Source: Phymatolithon calcareum
Lineage: Eukaryota > Rhodophyta > Florideophyceae > Hapalidiales
Assembly: GCA_977006965.1 (NCBI GenBank)
Contig: OZ345354.1
Span: 3,472,001-3,536,000, forward strand
Reading direction: 5' to 3'
Length of the DNA: 64,000 bases
The notes under the pieces were generated by a model. The model made no database searches, had not been told where the DNA came from, and saw only the letters and a program-made list of their open reading frames with translations. Shown here piece by piece: positions 52,410 to 62,513 of the stretch. Both the position numbers and the translations under genes were made by a program. The first letter of the stretch is position 1. Each line of letters starts with the position of its first letter.

Positions 52410-52997
52410 ATGGATACTTCCGTGAAGAGCTTCGCGGGCGCTATGGACCAGGACAGATGCCCTTGCTGTGATTTCCGCGAATTTGCTCAAAGCTACATGG
52501 AGAAACACAATCTCACCACGATTGATGACGAGTGCTTACGCCAATGGCACATGCTCGCAACCTCTGATTCCGAGGATCCAGAAGTTCCCCCGGAAGTGTC
52601 CCCCGTCAATCTCCCCCGTGGAATACTCCAGAGTGACTCCGATCACTCCGAAACCCATACGCCTGCGCCATCTGCTGCTGGCACTGGCCACCGTTCCCCC
52701 CAGCACAGTCCCTCCGGATCGTCACAGCCTCAGGGCTTCGTCCCGTACTACCCCGACCGCCAGCCGTCGCCCACGATGAGCGAGATGGACGATTATATTG
52801 CCGGCAGAAGCTCGATCTTTTCGGATTCATTGCCCCGCTCGTCCCTCAATCGATACAGTAAGCATCCTCAGCAAGCTACGACTAATTCGAACCTCGATTG
52901 CGATGCTGCGCAGGAAGGATTGCCACTATCCAAAGAGGAAGAGACCGAAAATTCAACAGAGCTCCATTCAGCTCCACAAAACCACTGTGAGGACTAG
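52410..52997 (+). CDS. Hypothetical Ser/Pro-rich protein of the four-gene unit
   Basis: 195 residues. The N-terminus has a possible small zinc motif (CPCCDFREFAQSYMEKH). The middle is Ser/Pro/His-rich and disordered (SDSDHSETHTPAPSAAG, HRSPQHSPSGSSQPQG); the end is acidic and polar. No family was recognised. It converges with the transposase gene at 53983-57405, leaving about 1 kb of non-coding sequence (52998-53982). Its membership of the transposon is inferred from position. Confidence 0.5.
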   Translation: MDTSVKSFAGAMDQDRCPCCDFREFAQSYMEKHNLTTIDDECLRQWHMLATSDSEDPEVPPEVSPVNLPRGILQSDSDHSETHTPAPSAAGTGHRSPQHSPSGSSQPQGFVPYYPDRQPSPTMSEMDDYIAGRSSIFSDSLPRSSLNRYSKHPQQATTNSNLDCDAAQEGLPLSKEEETENSTELHSAPQNHCED

Positions 52998-53982
52998 GGA
53001 GAGAACCATGTTTCCAAACTAACCATTTTCGGACCTGATAGAGCAGATTAATGTCATGTACAATTTCAACCTACTTTAATGAATCGGGTCATTCTTGATT
53101 AGCTAACAAATACTTGTGAGGCTCTCTGACATATCGAACTAAAGTAGAAAGGCTGTTTTCTCATTGTTCTCGCTAGTTTTCTCAGATAATGAGAAATAGA
53201 AGCTTTGTTTGTCCTTGGAAAAGAAGAGTTATCATCCTGTGTGCGGAGGAAACCCATCTTCACGTGTCAATAGAAAGAATGACGAACCCTGGAAAGGGCT
53301 ACAAGTCGCAGAATGTGAGATTTTTCCTGCGTTGGAGAAAACCGTGCATGTATTATCTGCACACGCTGGAATAAGGGCGACTCTGCGTACAGTGCAATTT
53401 AGCTTTAGGAAGGAAATTCTCTGCATAAAGACATATCTTTTGTGCGCATAGGTGCTGTCCTGCGATTGCGGAATGTAAGTTTGAACGAGTCCTGGGTACA
53501 CTGCTGCCCAAAAGACATTCTCTCCAAGCGTTGAAGTTCTGGTGAATAACGCAATGATACTCCATTGAAGGTATCTTTCACCTCTCGAGGCCCTGGGTAG
53601 CGGTAGAGTTTCTGGGCACTGAGAAAAAAGTGGGTAGTGGGCGGAAAGGCTCGTGAATTCGAAACATGGCACCTGAACCACGTCTCCAACTTTGAAAGTG
53701 GTATGCAGTATGCCGTTCCCGAATGTGGACCTCATTCCGGCTGCAAAAACGAGCGCCGGAGTGGAGTCAGTTATCAGGCATAAACATTGAAAAGCCTCAT
53801 AAACAGTTTTTAGAATTGAGCTAGAAGTTTCACCAGAGTGATTGACGACCTCAATTTGGTTATGAAGCATCCAGCCAACCCTGGAATCATTGCGTGCTCT
53901 TGGAGATATCACGGATTTTGATTGCGCGTGCAGAAGCAGAGGAACGCAACAGTCCGGCCCAATCGCAACTCGTAGCATATCC

Positions 53983-56900
53983 TTATGTAGGTTGTTGAGT
54001 GTACCCGACACTTTGAAAATCGCCTCGCGCCCCGCCAGAAGGCGAAAACAACCAAAAAACCGAGGGTGTGTCGTTCTTCAAAGCCCCGTCAATCTGAATC
54101 GTTAAGCGTCCTTGCCAATCAGCGAAGACTGCGCTCAGAACGAACTGAAGCTGAATGTCTTTGTTGTTAGATTGCCTAATGGCTCGCTTTAGCCTCTGAT
54201 GCGCTTTTTCCATCACAAGCTCACCAACCCTGGAAACAAAACCAGCGGAGTGAAGGGTTGAAAATACGAGCTCGAACAGTCGGTGGACGTTTGGTTTATC
54301 GATTGCATTGATGGCAATTATCCTTTCGCTGTACTCTTTTGATATGGACGCCTTGATTGCTGTACTTGTTCTTGAGTTTTCTAGTTCTTGCATCGCAGCG
54401 TCGTCCATTTCGCAGAGTGAACGAATAAGACCCATGTGGGTTCTGGTTCGCTCCTGAACGTCGGTCAAGTACGTTTCAGAGCATGCAGCCGTTTTTCCCT
54501 CCTTGCTCGGGTTCCATAGTTGGGCTATTAGAGACGAACAAGATATGACAACGGCAATGCTTTCACGACACCGCGAGCTAATCTTACTAGACAACACCGG
54601 AAGAGAAACGCATGCCCGAACGAAGCCCGAATGAGACACCACGGAGAGAGTGTACAACTCAGACATAGACATGGAATAAAGGGACTTCTTCTCGAAATCG
54701 AAGAGTCGATTCTGTGCGGGGAGTCCGCACTCATGAAGAAAAGCTATCATGTATTTCTCGGCAGATTTCCTGTGAGCAGTAGTTGGTAGGAGGCGAAACG
54801 CCGCATTGATGCAGTCCCTAAAGTGACCAGTAAGTAGATGGTCGGGAGCCACCAAGCATGCTCTGTAAGGGTCGAGCACGCAATGCAGAACAGGAGTACC
54901 ATCGCCGGTTGTGGGTACAGACTCTTGGGCAGCGATGATGTCGGCACGGAGAGCGTGGAGTGGTAGCTGGTGATCAGTGTGGTTGTACGATATACCGAGG
55001 AGGCGACATGTCTCCTCCTTGGCACCCGAGTCATGAATTCCTGTATGCTGATAGAAGCCCCTGACTGTGGAGGAGGATGACGCGTGGAATCCATGATGGG
55101 TGTATCGGCTACCCACAAGTGTAGATGACCTCCTCGAAAACCGGCAGAGGTGACAGCATGCTGTCGCTGTATGTCCTAGGACATCTAGTGCTGCATTTAT
55201 TGCCGCCGTGTCGCCAATGAACCCGACAAGGTCCAAAAATATGCGTATTGGCTTCCCATCGGCTGCTATATCGAGAAAGCCCTCTGACATTCCGGTAGTG
55301 ATATCGTTTCGAATACGCTGGAATATAGCATCGATCTTAACGCCTGGAGGGGTAAGGCCAATAATTCGCACAGCTGCCGCGGATGCTCTCGCCTGAACCG
55401 GTAGATTCAGGCATACCATATAAAAGCCCTCGCCAGAAGCTGACTTCCCAGCAGTTATTTCAAAACCGTCCCAAAAGAGGAGAAATCGGTAAATAAAATA
55501 ACGTTCTCCGCTGCTTGAGGCTCCCAGACTACTGACCGGTCGGAATTTGTCTACCCCACGAACTTGGGAAGATGATGACACGAGGTGTACTGAACGAACA
55601 TCGCGATATATCTGTGCGGTTCCAGTGGTTAGCGACGTAAATCCTCGAAAATACGGCAGCGATTCATTTGACACCAAAACGGAGTCTTCTCCCCGCAACC
55701 AGAAGATGTGCCTGCTGCGTTCGTCTTCTTCAGCCCAAAACCTATGGACGAGAACAATTCGGGAGGCGTATGAAGTTAGGGACAGGGAAGGTCGAAGAAG
55801 CGCGACAAGGTCCCCTGGTTTGAGAAGCGGCTTGCGCCATCCAAGCCATGCATCTTCTCTTTGTTGTCGAAGCTCTTGGAGTGCCCTCTTCCTTAATCGC
55901 ATTGCTTCGCGCATATGCGGCGATGTACGCCTGTTCTGGCGCCTAGAATTCAATAGCACTGTCTCCATTTCCTGATCTGTTCCGTTTCCAGTTTCATCTA
56001 CTGGGTACGGCGGAATTTCTACACTTACCGTGTCTGACGGAGATAAGTATGAGCAGAACAAAAGCGGCTTAATAACGGACTTGTCGCGTTCAGAAAGATG
56101 ACTGGGAAGATCTTCAACGAACGCAGCCTGCCCTTTGCGACTTTCATGAGGGGATGTCCAAACATGAACGACCTGACCCAATAATGTCATTGACCTCGCT
56201 TGTCCCTCCAATTGTGCAAACTGAACGGATATCTCTGGGTGTAAATCACCAGAACCAAGAAACTGGATTGAGATAGTGTCTCCGGACTCTGCAAAATCTG
56301 AGAAATGGCCTCGGACAGAGCTGTCGACACTGAAGTGGCGCCTTGGCCCATAGAACCATGGACGGGCCGAAATTAAAGGCCAAGAATCAATGCAATTATG
56401 AGCATCGCTGGCTTCCGAAAAACTCGAACTTCGCATGAGTCTGAAAACTGGATCGCACCCCACATCGGCTCTCGCGTACTCACTTGGGAGAATGGTATGT
56501 ACCGGGACTAATGAAGCGCCGTCATCGGAGTAAGATTTTGCCCGAGCACCAGCTTTTCGAACGCAAATCTCTTCCATATGCTCGCTACCTCTAACTGCCA
56601 GATTACTGTACAAAAGTGGCTTGATCCTTTTGTAAAGCGTGCTGTAGTGAGGAAGAGCTTCGATTCGTTGTCTGGGAAGATTAAATATGGAATCAATGCT
56701 TCCATTCACGCCCCAGTTCTCTGACGGCATCCTTCGAAACGTATCGGAGATGATTCGCATGGCCTGGTATTGGGTTTTGGTCAGCTTCATACTACCGTTT
56801 GTAAGGAGGAGGCCCCAAAGAACGCGCCAATTGCCAATCATAAGTGTGACTATAGGCGCCGGGTCGTCAGCATCATCGCTTAAAGATGGCGAAGCTCTCC

Positions 56901-57405
56901 GTATTCCATTTTCAGGTATCGCATCCACAGAGCTCAATTGGTCTTGAACTGTCGTGTATTCGTCTGTCATGGTTTTGTCTGTAGGTGAGTTCGAGGGCTC
57001 ATCTTGAAAGCCATTTCCATTGTGTAAGGCCAAAAGGAGGTCAATATCCGATTCATTGTCCGTGAGAGGTGCCTCTTCATCAAGTTGAATCACGTTCAAT
57101 TCAGCATTGACACCAGGAAGACGTGTTTCCACATTGGCAATCTCGCCCTCTGTGCTGAAAAGTTGCATGGATGGGGACGGAGCTTGGGCTTGTATTCTAT
57201 ATCTGTTGGGGTGACGTGAAATTTCGTTGGTAGGCAGCAATGTGTTAAAAGGCACCGATTCAGATAGTCTACCCGCTGTTAATGCTTCATTGGAATTGCG
57301 CGCCTGAGACAATCGGAATCTGCTCCTTCGCCGCTTGGGTTTCGGCGTTCGGACTGCTGACATCACTGAGGCGCGTAGTAGTGTGGAAGATCCTGAGAGT
57401 GGCAA
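53983..57405 (-). CDS. CACTA/Plavaka-like (CMC superfamily) transposase
   Basis: 1140 residues, or 1126 from the next ATG at 57363, which begins just before a basic PKPKRRRSRFRL signal. The first 170 residues are acidic and disordered. Residues 175-640 are unassigned, with a HIFWLRGEDSVLV region that may contact chromatin or DNA. From about 640 the order matches CACTA/EnSpm and Plavaka transposases: FLLFWDGFEIT (first Asp), GEGFYMVCLNLPVQAR, RIIGLTPPG, IRIFLDLVGFIGDTAA (second Asp), LGHTATACCHLC (zinc cluster, 744-754), then HLLTGHFRDCINAAFRLL. The frame is intact and long, so the gene may be active. It is divergent from the gene at 57700 with about 300 bp between starts. Confidence 0.72.
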   Translation of the reverse strand: MPLSGSSTLLRASVMSAVRTPKPKRRRSRFRLSQARNSNEALTAGRLSESVPFNTLLPTNEISRHPNRYRIQAQAPSPSMQLFSTEGEIANVETRLPGVNAELNVIQLDEEAPLTDNESDIDLLLALHNGNGFQDEPSNSPTDKTMTDEYTTVQDQLSSVDAIPENGIRRASPSLSDDADDPAPIVTLMIGNWRVLWGLLLTNGSMKLTKTQYQAMRIISDTFRRMPSENWGVNGSIDSIFNLPRQRIEALPHYSTLYKRIKPLLYSNLAVRGSEHMEEICVRKAGARAKSYSDDGASLVPVHTILPSEYARADVGCDPVFRLMRSSSFSEASDAHNCIDSWPLISARPWFYGPRRHFSVDSSVRGHFSDFAESGDTISIQFLGSGDLHPEISVQFAQLEGQARSMTLLGQVVHVWTSPHESRKGQAAFVEDLPSHLSERDKSVIKPLLFCSYLSPSDTVSVEIPPYPVDETGNGTDQEMETVLLNSRRQNRRTSPHMREAMRLRKRALQELRQQREDAWLGWRKPLLKPGDLVALLRPSLSLTSYASRIVLVHRFWAEEDERSRHIFWLRGEDSVLVSNESLPYFRGFTSLTTGTAQIYRDVRSVHLVSSSSQVRGVDKFRPVSSLGASSSGERYFIYRFLLFWDGFEITAGKSASGEGFYMVCLNLPVQARASAAAVRIIGLTPPGVKIDAIFQRIRNDITTGMSEGFLDIAADGKPIRIFLDLVGFIGDTAAINAALDVLGHTATACCHLCRFSRRSSTLVGSRYTHHGFHASSSSTVRGFYQHTGIHDSGAKEETCRLLGISYNHTDHQLPLHALRADIIAAQESVPTTGDGTPVLHCVLDPYRACLVAPDHLLTGHFRDCINAAFRLLPTTAHRKSAEKYMIAFLHECGLPAQNRLFDFEKKSLYSMSMSELYTLSVVSHSGFVRACVSLPVLSSKISSRCRESIAVVISCSSLIAQLWNPSKEGKTAACSETYLTDVQERTRTHMGLIRSLCEMDDAAMQELENSRTSTAIKASISKEYSERIIAINAIDKPNVHRLFELVFSTLHSAGFVSRVGELVMEKAHQRLKRAIRQSNNKDIQLQFVLSAVFADWQGRLTIQIDGALKNDTPSVFWLFSPSGGARGDFQSVGYTQQPT

Positions 57406-57699
57406 CCTATGGTCACGGGACCGTGGGGGAACTTTCTCGACGCTGGAATCGTCGGATTACATTTGTCATTTGTCCCGATCAAATATACATAACCGGTCAT
57501 CTGTCCTATTATAGATACACGATCAGATTCTACGTTGTGCACAGGAACGGAATAGTACTGTCCTGTACGAAGTATTGAGAGTATCTCCGCAACTTGATTA
57601 TGATACTTTGTAACGTTTGCTCCCTCGTTTTCGAAATTGCGCATGGCAGAGCGGTAGTAAAGGAATTTGAAGTCTGCTCAAGGGCCTCGAACTTTAACC

Positions 57700-58894
57700 A
57701 TGGCCGATGGGATGTCATTCAGGCATCCTGGAGCGCATATTGCAGTACCGGAACCAGAAGCCCAGGCCAACGTCACTCTTCCAGATGCCACTCAACCTGC
57801 AAATGTCGTTCGTCGGCTATCCGTGGGAATATATCGCCCTACAGTCCAACACTCTCACGAGCGCTCTCACCGTCATTACCAACAGATGATGCTAAATGGT
57901 AATGGAATTGAGGGGATTGAGTGCTTTCGGGAAGAGCACAATGCCCTCGCTCGGGATTTGCGTCATCTCGAACAAGAAGTACGTTCTGCGCGCCTTGTCC
58001 ACAACACCGAAAGAATAGTTTTTTTCCAATGGCATGCGGGACATCCTCCAGAATTCTATCAGCAGAACAGTAATGTTCGCCCGGCTGAGGGCTGTCAAAC
58101 TGCTACAGTCCACCGGTACGGAGCTGAGAAGAAAGTTACTTAGCCTCTGTAGAGGAAATTCTATTGTGGCTATATCCTTGAAATCCAGTCCGGCCGACTG
58201 CACTTTGAAAGAGTTTCAAAGCTTGGCATATGAACTTCTGTCTGACTCTTCTGTTAACTGCATCGCTGTTCCCTCGGAATACCACGTCCGATATCCAAAC
58301 ATTCGTGCGTGTTCAAAGCTTCAGATCGCATTTGATACCTACGCGGATCTATGCAAAGCGCTTCAGGTCGACATTAGCACGCGCGAGTCTGCAGTTTACA
58401 GAGAGAGACGAAATTCCACAAAGCGAATCCAGGCAATTCAGCTCATGGGCACTCAAGCATTCCACTCTTCGTCCCGCAGCATTCTACTAGGATGTAGTGA
58501 CCATTCAAGACTTCGAGCAGAAACCATTCCTACGCTCTTCCAAGAGACAACAATGTGGCTGGAAAATTCCTGGGTAAGCGACTTTACTATCAGAGATGCC
58601 CCCATCGCGTCTGTTCTGAGCCCAACCAGGCAAGCGTCCTGCAGTATGGAAGAAAATATCACGAACGGGATAAATTTTCTATCTTCCTTCGCTCTACTGT
58701 GGGAAAGGCTGGAAGACACTGCTGGATATATCCAGGGAGCAGATGCAATCCCGGGGTCTTTGCATGGCGTGTTCCCTGTAGTTATAATTCGCTCCGAAGC
58801 TCAGACGAGAGCAATTAAGTCTATCTTCGGCTTTCCTCGAGCTAACTCAATCAACCTCAGGAGCGTAGTGGCTACCAGAAATTCTCAACATTAA
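57700..58894 (+). CDS. Hypothetical protein of the four-gene unit, probably spliced
   Basis: Start ATG in a strong context (taaccATGGCC). Two frames are best joined by a 73-nt intron at 57979-58051 (GTACGT...CTCCAG), which keeps phase 0 and gives about 384 residues. Exon 1 (57700-57978) is rich in Pro, His and Gln with a helical HNALARDLRHLEQE end; exon 2 (58052-58894) is helical to mixed with no motif that I recognise (AFHSSSRSILLGCSDHSRLR, GINFLSSFALLWERLEDTAG). The alternative is a frameshift at the T7 run near 58018. It shares a promoter region with the transposase and converges with the next gene. Confidence 0.5.
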
Positions 58895-59022
58895 CAATTT
58901 TATTGGATAGCACACACTACAGAGCGCACACTACACGATCATCAGGAACGAAAATAGAGGAAGAGTAGTAGAAAAAGTTTTCAGGATCGCACAAAATGAA
59001 AATCGCGTCAAATAAGACCGTG

Positions 59023-61260
59023 TTACGTTCCGCCAGTAATCCATGAAGAGTTCATATCTCGCGCCGAAATCGTGCGAACCCCTAGCTGAGCATCTCTTGT
59101 AGATGGCGCAAGATCAGATGCCAAAGAAAGTTGAGGCAATGTTTGCTCTTTACAAAACTCCGCGTAGCTGATTTCCATCTTCTGACTCAATTGCTTAGCG
59201 CGAGTGACACCCTGCTTCCCAGTACCTCCTTCGCGAGCACTTTCCAATTTCGTCGTGAATACATCCTCGACTGTACCGACTTGCCTGTGATCCACGTTTC
59301 CAAGCGCTGTCTTCTCCGTAAAATGTAAGCACTTTCCAAGTGTTTGGAGAATGAGACCGCGCAGCGCGATAGCCACAATGTGAACGATTCGAATCGACAG
59401 CCCAGACATTTCGAGAAGAGCGCGGTAATCTCTAACCTTGAATCGGTCCACGAGCATGTCCAATGCCAGCCAATGAAGACTGACCTGGTCTTCCACAGTG
59501 TACAGCATTTCTCCCGATGGACCGCGAAACAGACATAGATACTTTTCCATCGCATCGGAGGGAGCTCCGATTACCTTTCGTTTGTACTTGAGCACCACGT
59601 TAAGGCACGGAAATTGCACTTCGAGATTCTCTATTTCTTCGATATTCTGCGCAGGTCCAAGGAGATCGCCAGTTTGAAGCTCCCGACACTGCATCTGGTC
59701 TCCATGCACGGCTGCAGGAATGTTCCACCTTGAATGGCGATCGTGCAAAAGTGGTGAGTCTAGCTCATCGTGCATCGCATCCGGAATGACGTACTCGTAT
59801 CCTTCCGGAGCAGCAATGATCAGTGTCCGACCCTTCGGCAAGTACCTCTCTTGAAGGTACTCCGCCAGAAACATGAGCTTCAGATGCAAAAACGCTCGCA
59901 TGTCACTCCGGTAATGGTTCTGATAGTAGTTCCACGCACCACGGATCTTCCTCACGACCTCTTTGCGGTACTCTTCGCGCAGGTACGCCTCTCTGTCTAT
60001 TACCCCATTTCTGACCTCAGAATTTCCGACCGCTCCAGCTCCCAGCTCTGGTACAGTCTCGCCGGTGCGTAGTCTCTTCGAAACTCGAATATCTCCGACT
60101 AAATGCGCCACAGATGACGCTTGCGTTTCAAGCCGGTGTTGCGTGGCTGTGGATGCACTACGACTACCAGTCTCAAGACTAGCCGATGGAGTCGCAATTG
60201 CTCGTTGGCGCGCGCCGCTATTAGTGCCTGAAGCATCTAGGTCACTGGTCGGTGCACTATGAGAACTTGCACCAGCGCTCGGCGCAGCAGCATCTCCAAA
60301 CTCGATGAAGTTCATAACTGCGTTCACGCTCCTGCGGACGGACTCGGATGGATGCATGGCTATAAGCCAGGACGGAATTGGAATTCGACGTTTTCCACCT
60401 GTTGACCTACCAGAGCTGAGCTCGGCCGGCGCAAGGGGTGGACCCATTTCGACATTCTCTCCCGGCTTTTCAAAGATATCTCCCTCCTCTCTTGCGTAAC
60501 GAATGGCGCAGATTGTTGCTTCTCTCATTAGCAGAGAAAAAATTCTTCCAGTACCCGACGAAAACGACCGCTTTCGTGCGTTTCCCTTGATTGCGAAAGC
60601 AAGTATGGAGAACCCGGACGCACCCATTAGTGTTGGCGACTCATCCGCCCATGCGTTCAGTACACCCTGCGAGACCATCCAGCGATAGTTTGGGGCTTGG
60701 AGAGCAAAAATTAAGGTAGTTAAAACGCACGTCAACTGCAGATTGGGCACTACGAAGTTCGTATCTTCAAATGCCTCCTTGCAGTGAGGTACTTCAAGCT
60801 TCACAAGATTGCGCTTGCTCTTGCAGTCAGAGCAGATAATATCCTCAGGATGCGGTTCTCCCAAACGGTGTGCTTGTGAGATGATACTGTCCAGCTTATT
60901 GGCAATATCTGCCTGCTTTTTCCCCATATTCTGCACATCTTGCTTCACGGAGAGAAGATCGTTCTTGATTAAGTCCGTCGACGTTTTCATCTCGTGGAGC
61001 GCGAGGCTTACGCTGCCTGTACGAACTAGGCTGCCATTGCTCCGACCGCGTCCGTCGTTTCCTGTTCCTTTTTCAGACCCCGGCCTATCGCCTTCCATTT
61101 TTGCGTCCAGTGAAATTGAAGCTCCGAACTGAGAGCACGTGCTGGTTGGATGAGAGTTCTGCTGACTCCCGTACGTGACTGGCCGCGTTTCTTCCCAGAC
61201 TCGAGATTCTGCAGGGAATAGGACCAGGACTCCTTCGAGCTCTGCATAGTACCTGGTCAT
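59023..61260 (-). CDS. Coiled-coil hypothetical protein of the four-gene unit
   Basis: 745 residues from 61260, but the first codons lie in the CACTAC palindrome. The ATG at 61098 (about 691 residues, MEGDRPGSEKGTG) is an attractive alternative. Residues about 88-130 form a coiled coil (LHEMKTSTDLIKNDLLSVKQ, QADIANKLDSII); CSDCKSK follows. A Ser/Ala/Thr-rich linker lies at about 320-400. The C-terminal half (from about 425) is folded-looking: REAYLREEYRKEVVRKIRGA, LKLMFLAEYLQERYLP, then LHWLALDMLVDRFKVRDYRA. No known domain was found. The position next to terminal-repeat-like palindromes suggests a transposition accessory factor. Confidence 0.55.
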   Translation of the reverse strand: MTRYYAELEGVLVLFPAESRVWEETRPVTYGSQQNSHPTSTCSQFGASISLDAKMEGDRPGSEKGTGNDGRGRSNGSLVRTGSVSLALHEMKTSTDLIKNDLLSVKQDVQNMGKKQADIANKLDSIISQAHRLGEPHPEDIICSDCKSKRNLVKLEVPHCKEAFEDTNFVVPNLQLTCVLTTLIFALQAPNYRWMVSQGVLNAWADESPTLMGASGFSILAFAIKGNARKRSFSSGTGRIFSLLMREATICAIRYAREEGDIFEKPGENVEMGPPLAPAELSSGRSTGGKRRIPIPSWLIAMHPSESVRRSVNAVMNFIEFGDAAAPSAGASSHSAPTSDLDASGTNSGARQRAIATPSASLETGSRSASTATQHRLETQASSVAHLVGDIRVSKRLRTGETVPELGAGAVGNSEVRNGVIDREAYLREEYRKEVVRKIRGAWNYYQNHYRSDMRAFLHLKLMFLAEYLQERYLPKGRTLIIAAPEGYEYVIPDAMHDELDSPLLHDRHSRWNIPAAVHGDQMQCRELQTGDLLGPAQNIEEIENLEVQFPCLNVVLKYKRKVIGAPSDAMEKYLCLFRGPSGEMLYTVEDQVSLHWLALDMLVDRFKVRDYRALLEMSGLSIRIVHIVAIALRGLILQTLGKCLHFTEKTALGNVDHRQVGTVEDVFTTKLESAREGGTGKQGVTRAKQLSQKMEISYAEFCKEQTLPQLSLASDLAPSTRDAQLGVRTISARDMNSSWITGGT

Positions 61261-61456
61261 ACGTCAAAGTAGTGCACCTAGTTGCACTACTTTGACGTAT
61301 GACCATCTTCACTGTTCTACGCTTGTCTGTGCTTTCTCAAACACATTATCAAAGTAGTGCACCTAGGTGCACTACTTTGACGTATGACCGTCATCATTGT
61401 TCTACGCTTGTATGTGCTTTCGCAAACACATTGCAATGTGTTTGCGAAAGCACATA
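61255..61456. repeat. Cluster of three palindromes on CACTACTTTGACG
   Basis: Palindrome 1: 61255-61276 against 61283-61304, 22-bp arms ending GTAGTG/CACTAC and reaching GTATGACC. Palindrome 2: 61349-61380, 32 bp, same core without a loop (centre CCTAGG). Palindrome 3: 61411-61432 against 61435-61456, 22-bp arms, TATGTGCTTTCGCAAACACA. The spacer GTTCTACGCTTGT-TGTGCTTTC-CAAACACATT is repeated twice. CACTAC is the classic start of CACTA termini, so these look like abutted element ends with subterminal repeats. Confidence 0.85.
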
Positions 61457-61744
61457 CTGTAGCTTCAAAACCGGACAAATATTAAAAAATGTTTTAGAAA
61501 ACTTTTTTGTAATATTTATCTGATTTTGGGACTCCACTGGTATATAGGACGGCGGCACACGAGCGTCTCTCTTTCCAGAAATGATTCCTGTGCGATCCTC
61601 TGAGGTGAGGTACCATCAGAGCGGCAGATAGGAATGGGAGATCTCTACATCCTATCGCGATGAATTGCCTGGATACCTGCGCGAATCTATGATCCCTGCT
61701 GTCCCGGTGACTATCTGATTTTCGGGTGGCAATCAGTCGATTGA

Positions 61745-62513
61745 AGTGTCTGTCATCTGCTCTTTGAGTTGATCTCTGAGGAGAGCGTACCGCGCACATG
61801 CATTCGAAATTGTACGTTGTCTTCATTACTGCTAATGTACCTGTCCGAAACGCACAATTGTTACTTTGCAGTTTCTTACTAGGCGTTTCATTATTTCTTT
61901 GCTCCTCATTTCTAGTTTCTGCCAACGGTAATGAGAGTCAGCAAGCTAAGTCCGCTAACTTCGGGATCACGGTATCGACGGGCAATGGGTGATTTAGACA
62001 TCGCTTGATTTCAGTGCCCTGAATACTAACACTAACTCATGGTCCATGACGTCTCGGTGGCTGCCGCGCTTACGGTTGTGAATTTTCGCTTGAGTTGCTT
62101 GTCATCCGCTCTCTGCGTCTACAACAGGATGAAATGAACCACGCTGTCGCATTCGAATTCGTACGTTGACGTCATTATCGCCAATCTACCAATCCATAAC
62201 ACACGATCTGACCAAGCATGTCCCTGTCTCTTTTCCAATTCATTTCCTGTGCAGTTACTGTCAACTGTCTCGCGAGCCAGCAAGCCACGTCCACTTTGTG
62301 AACAGCTGCTTGAAGTTTCTACCATCCGCTCTCTTGGTCTGCCAGTGGATCTAATGAACTACCGGTCGCGTTCCAATTTGTACGTTGACGTCATTATCGC
62401 TTATCTACGTGTCCATAACTCACGATTATCACTGCAGGTTCTGACCAAGCGTGCTATTGTTTCTTTCGCAATTCATTTCCTGTGCAGTTACTGTCAACTG
62501 TACCGCGAGGCAC
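61745..62513 (+). repeat. Three diverged direct repeats of about 220-350 bp
   Basis: Units begin near 61745, 62100 and 62320. Shared blocks: CATC(C/T)GCTCT, then TTCGAA or TTCCAA before TTGTACGTTG, then GTCATTATCGC, CATAAC-CACGAT, CTGACCAAGC, CAATTCATTTCCTGTGCAGT and TACTGTCAACTGT. The second and third are closest. No coding capacity; either a decayed satellite or stacked LTR fragments. Confidence 0.6.

Noticed and set aside
58918-58960. GCACACTACA repeats as internal CACTA termini
   Set aside because: Only CACTAC is shared; the following TTTGACG of the true terminus is absent.
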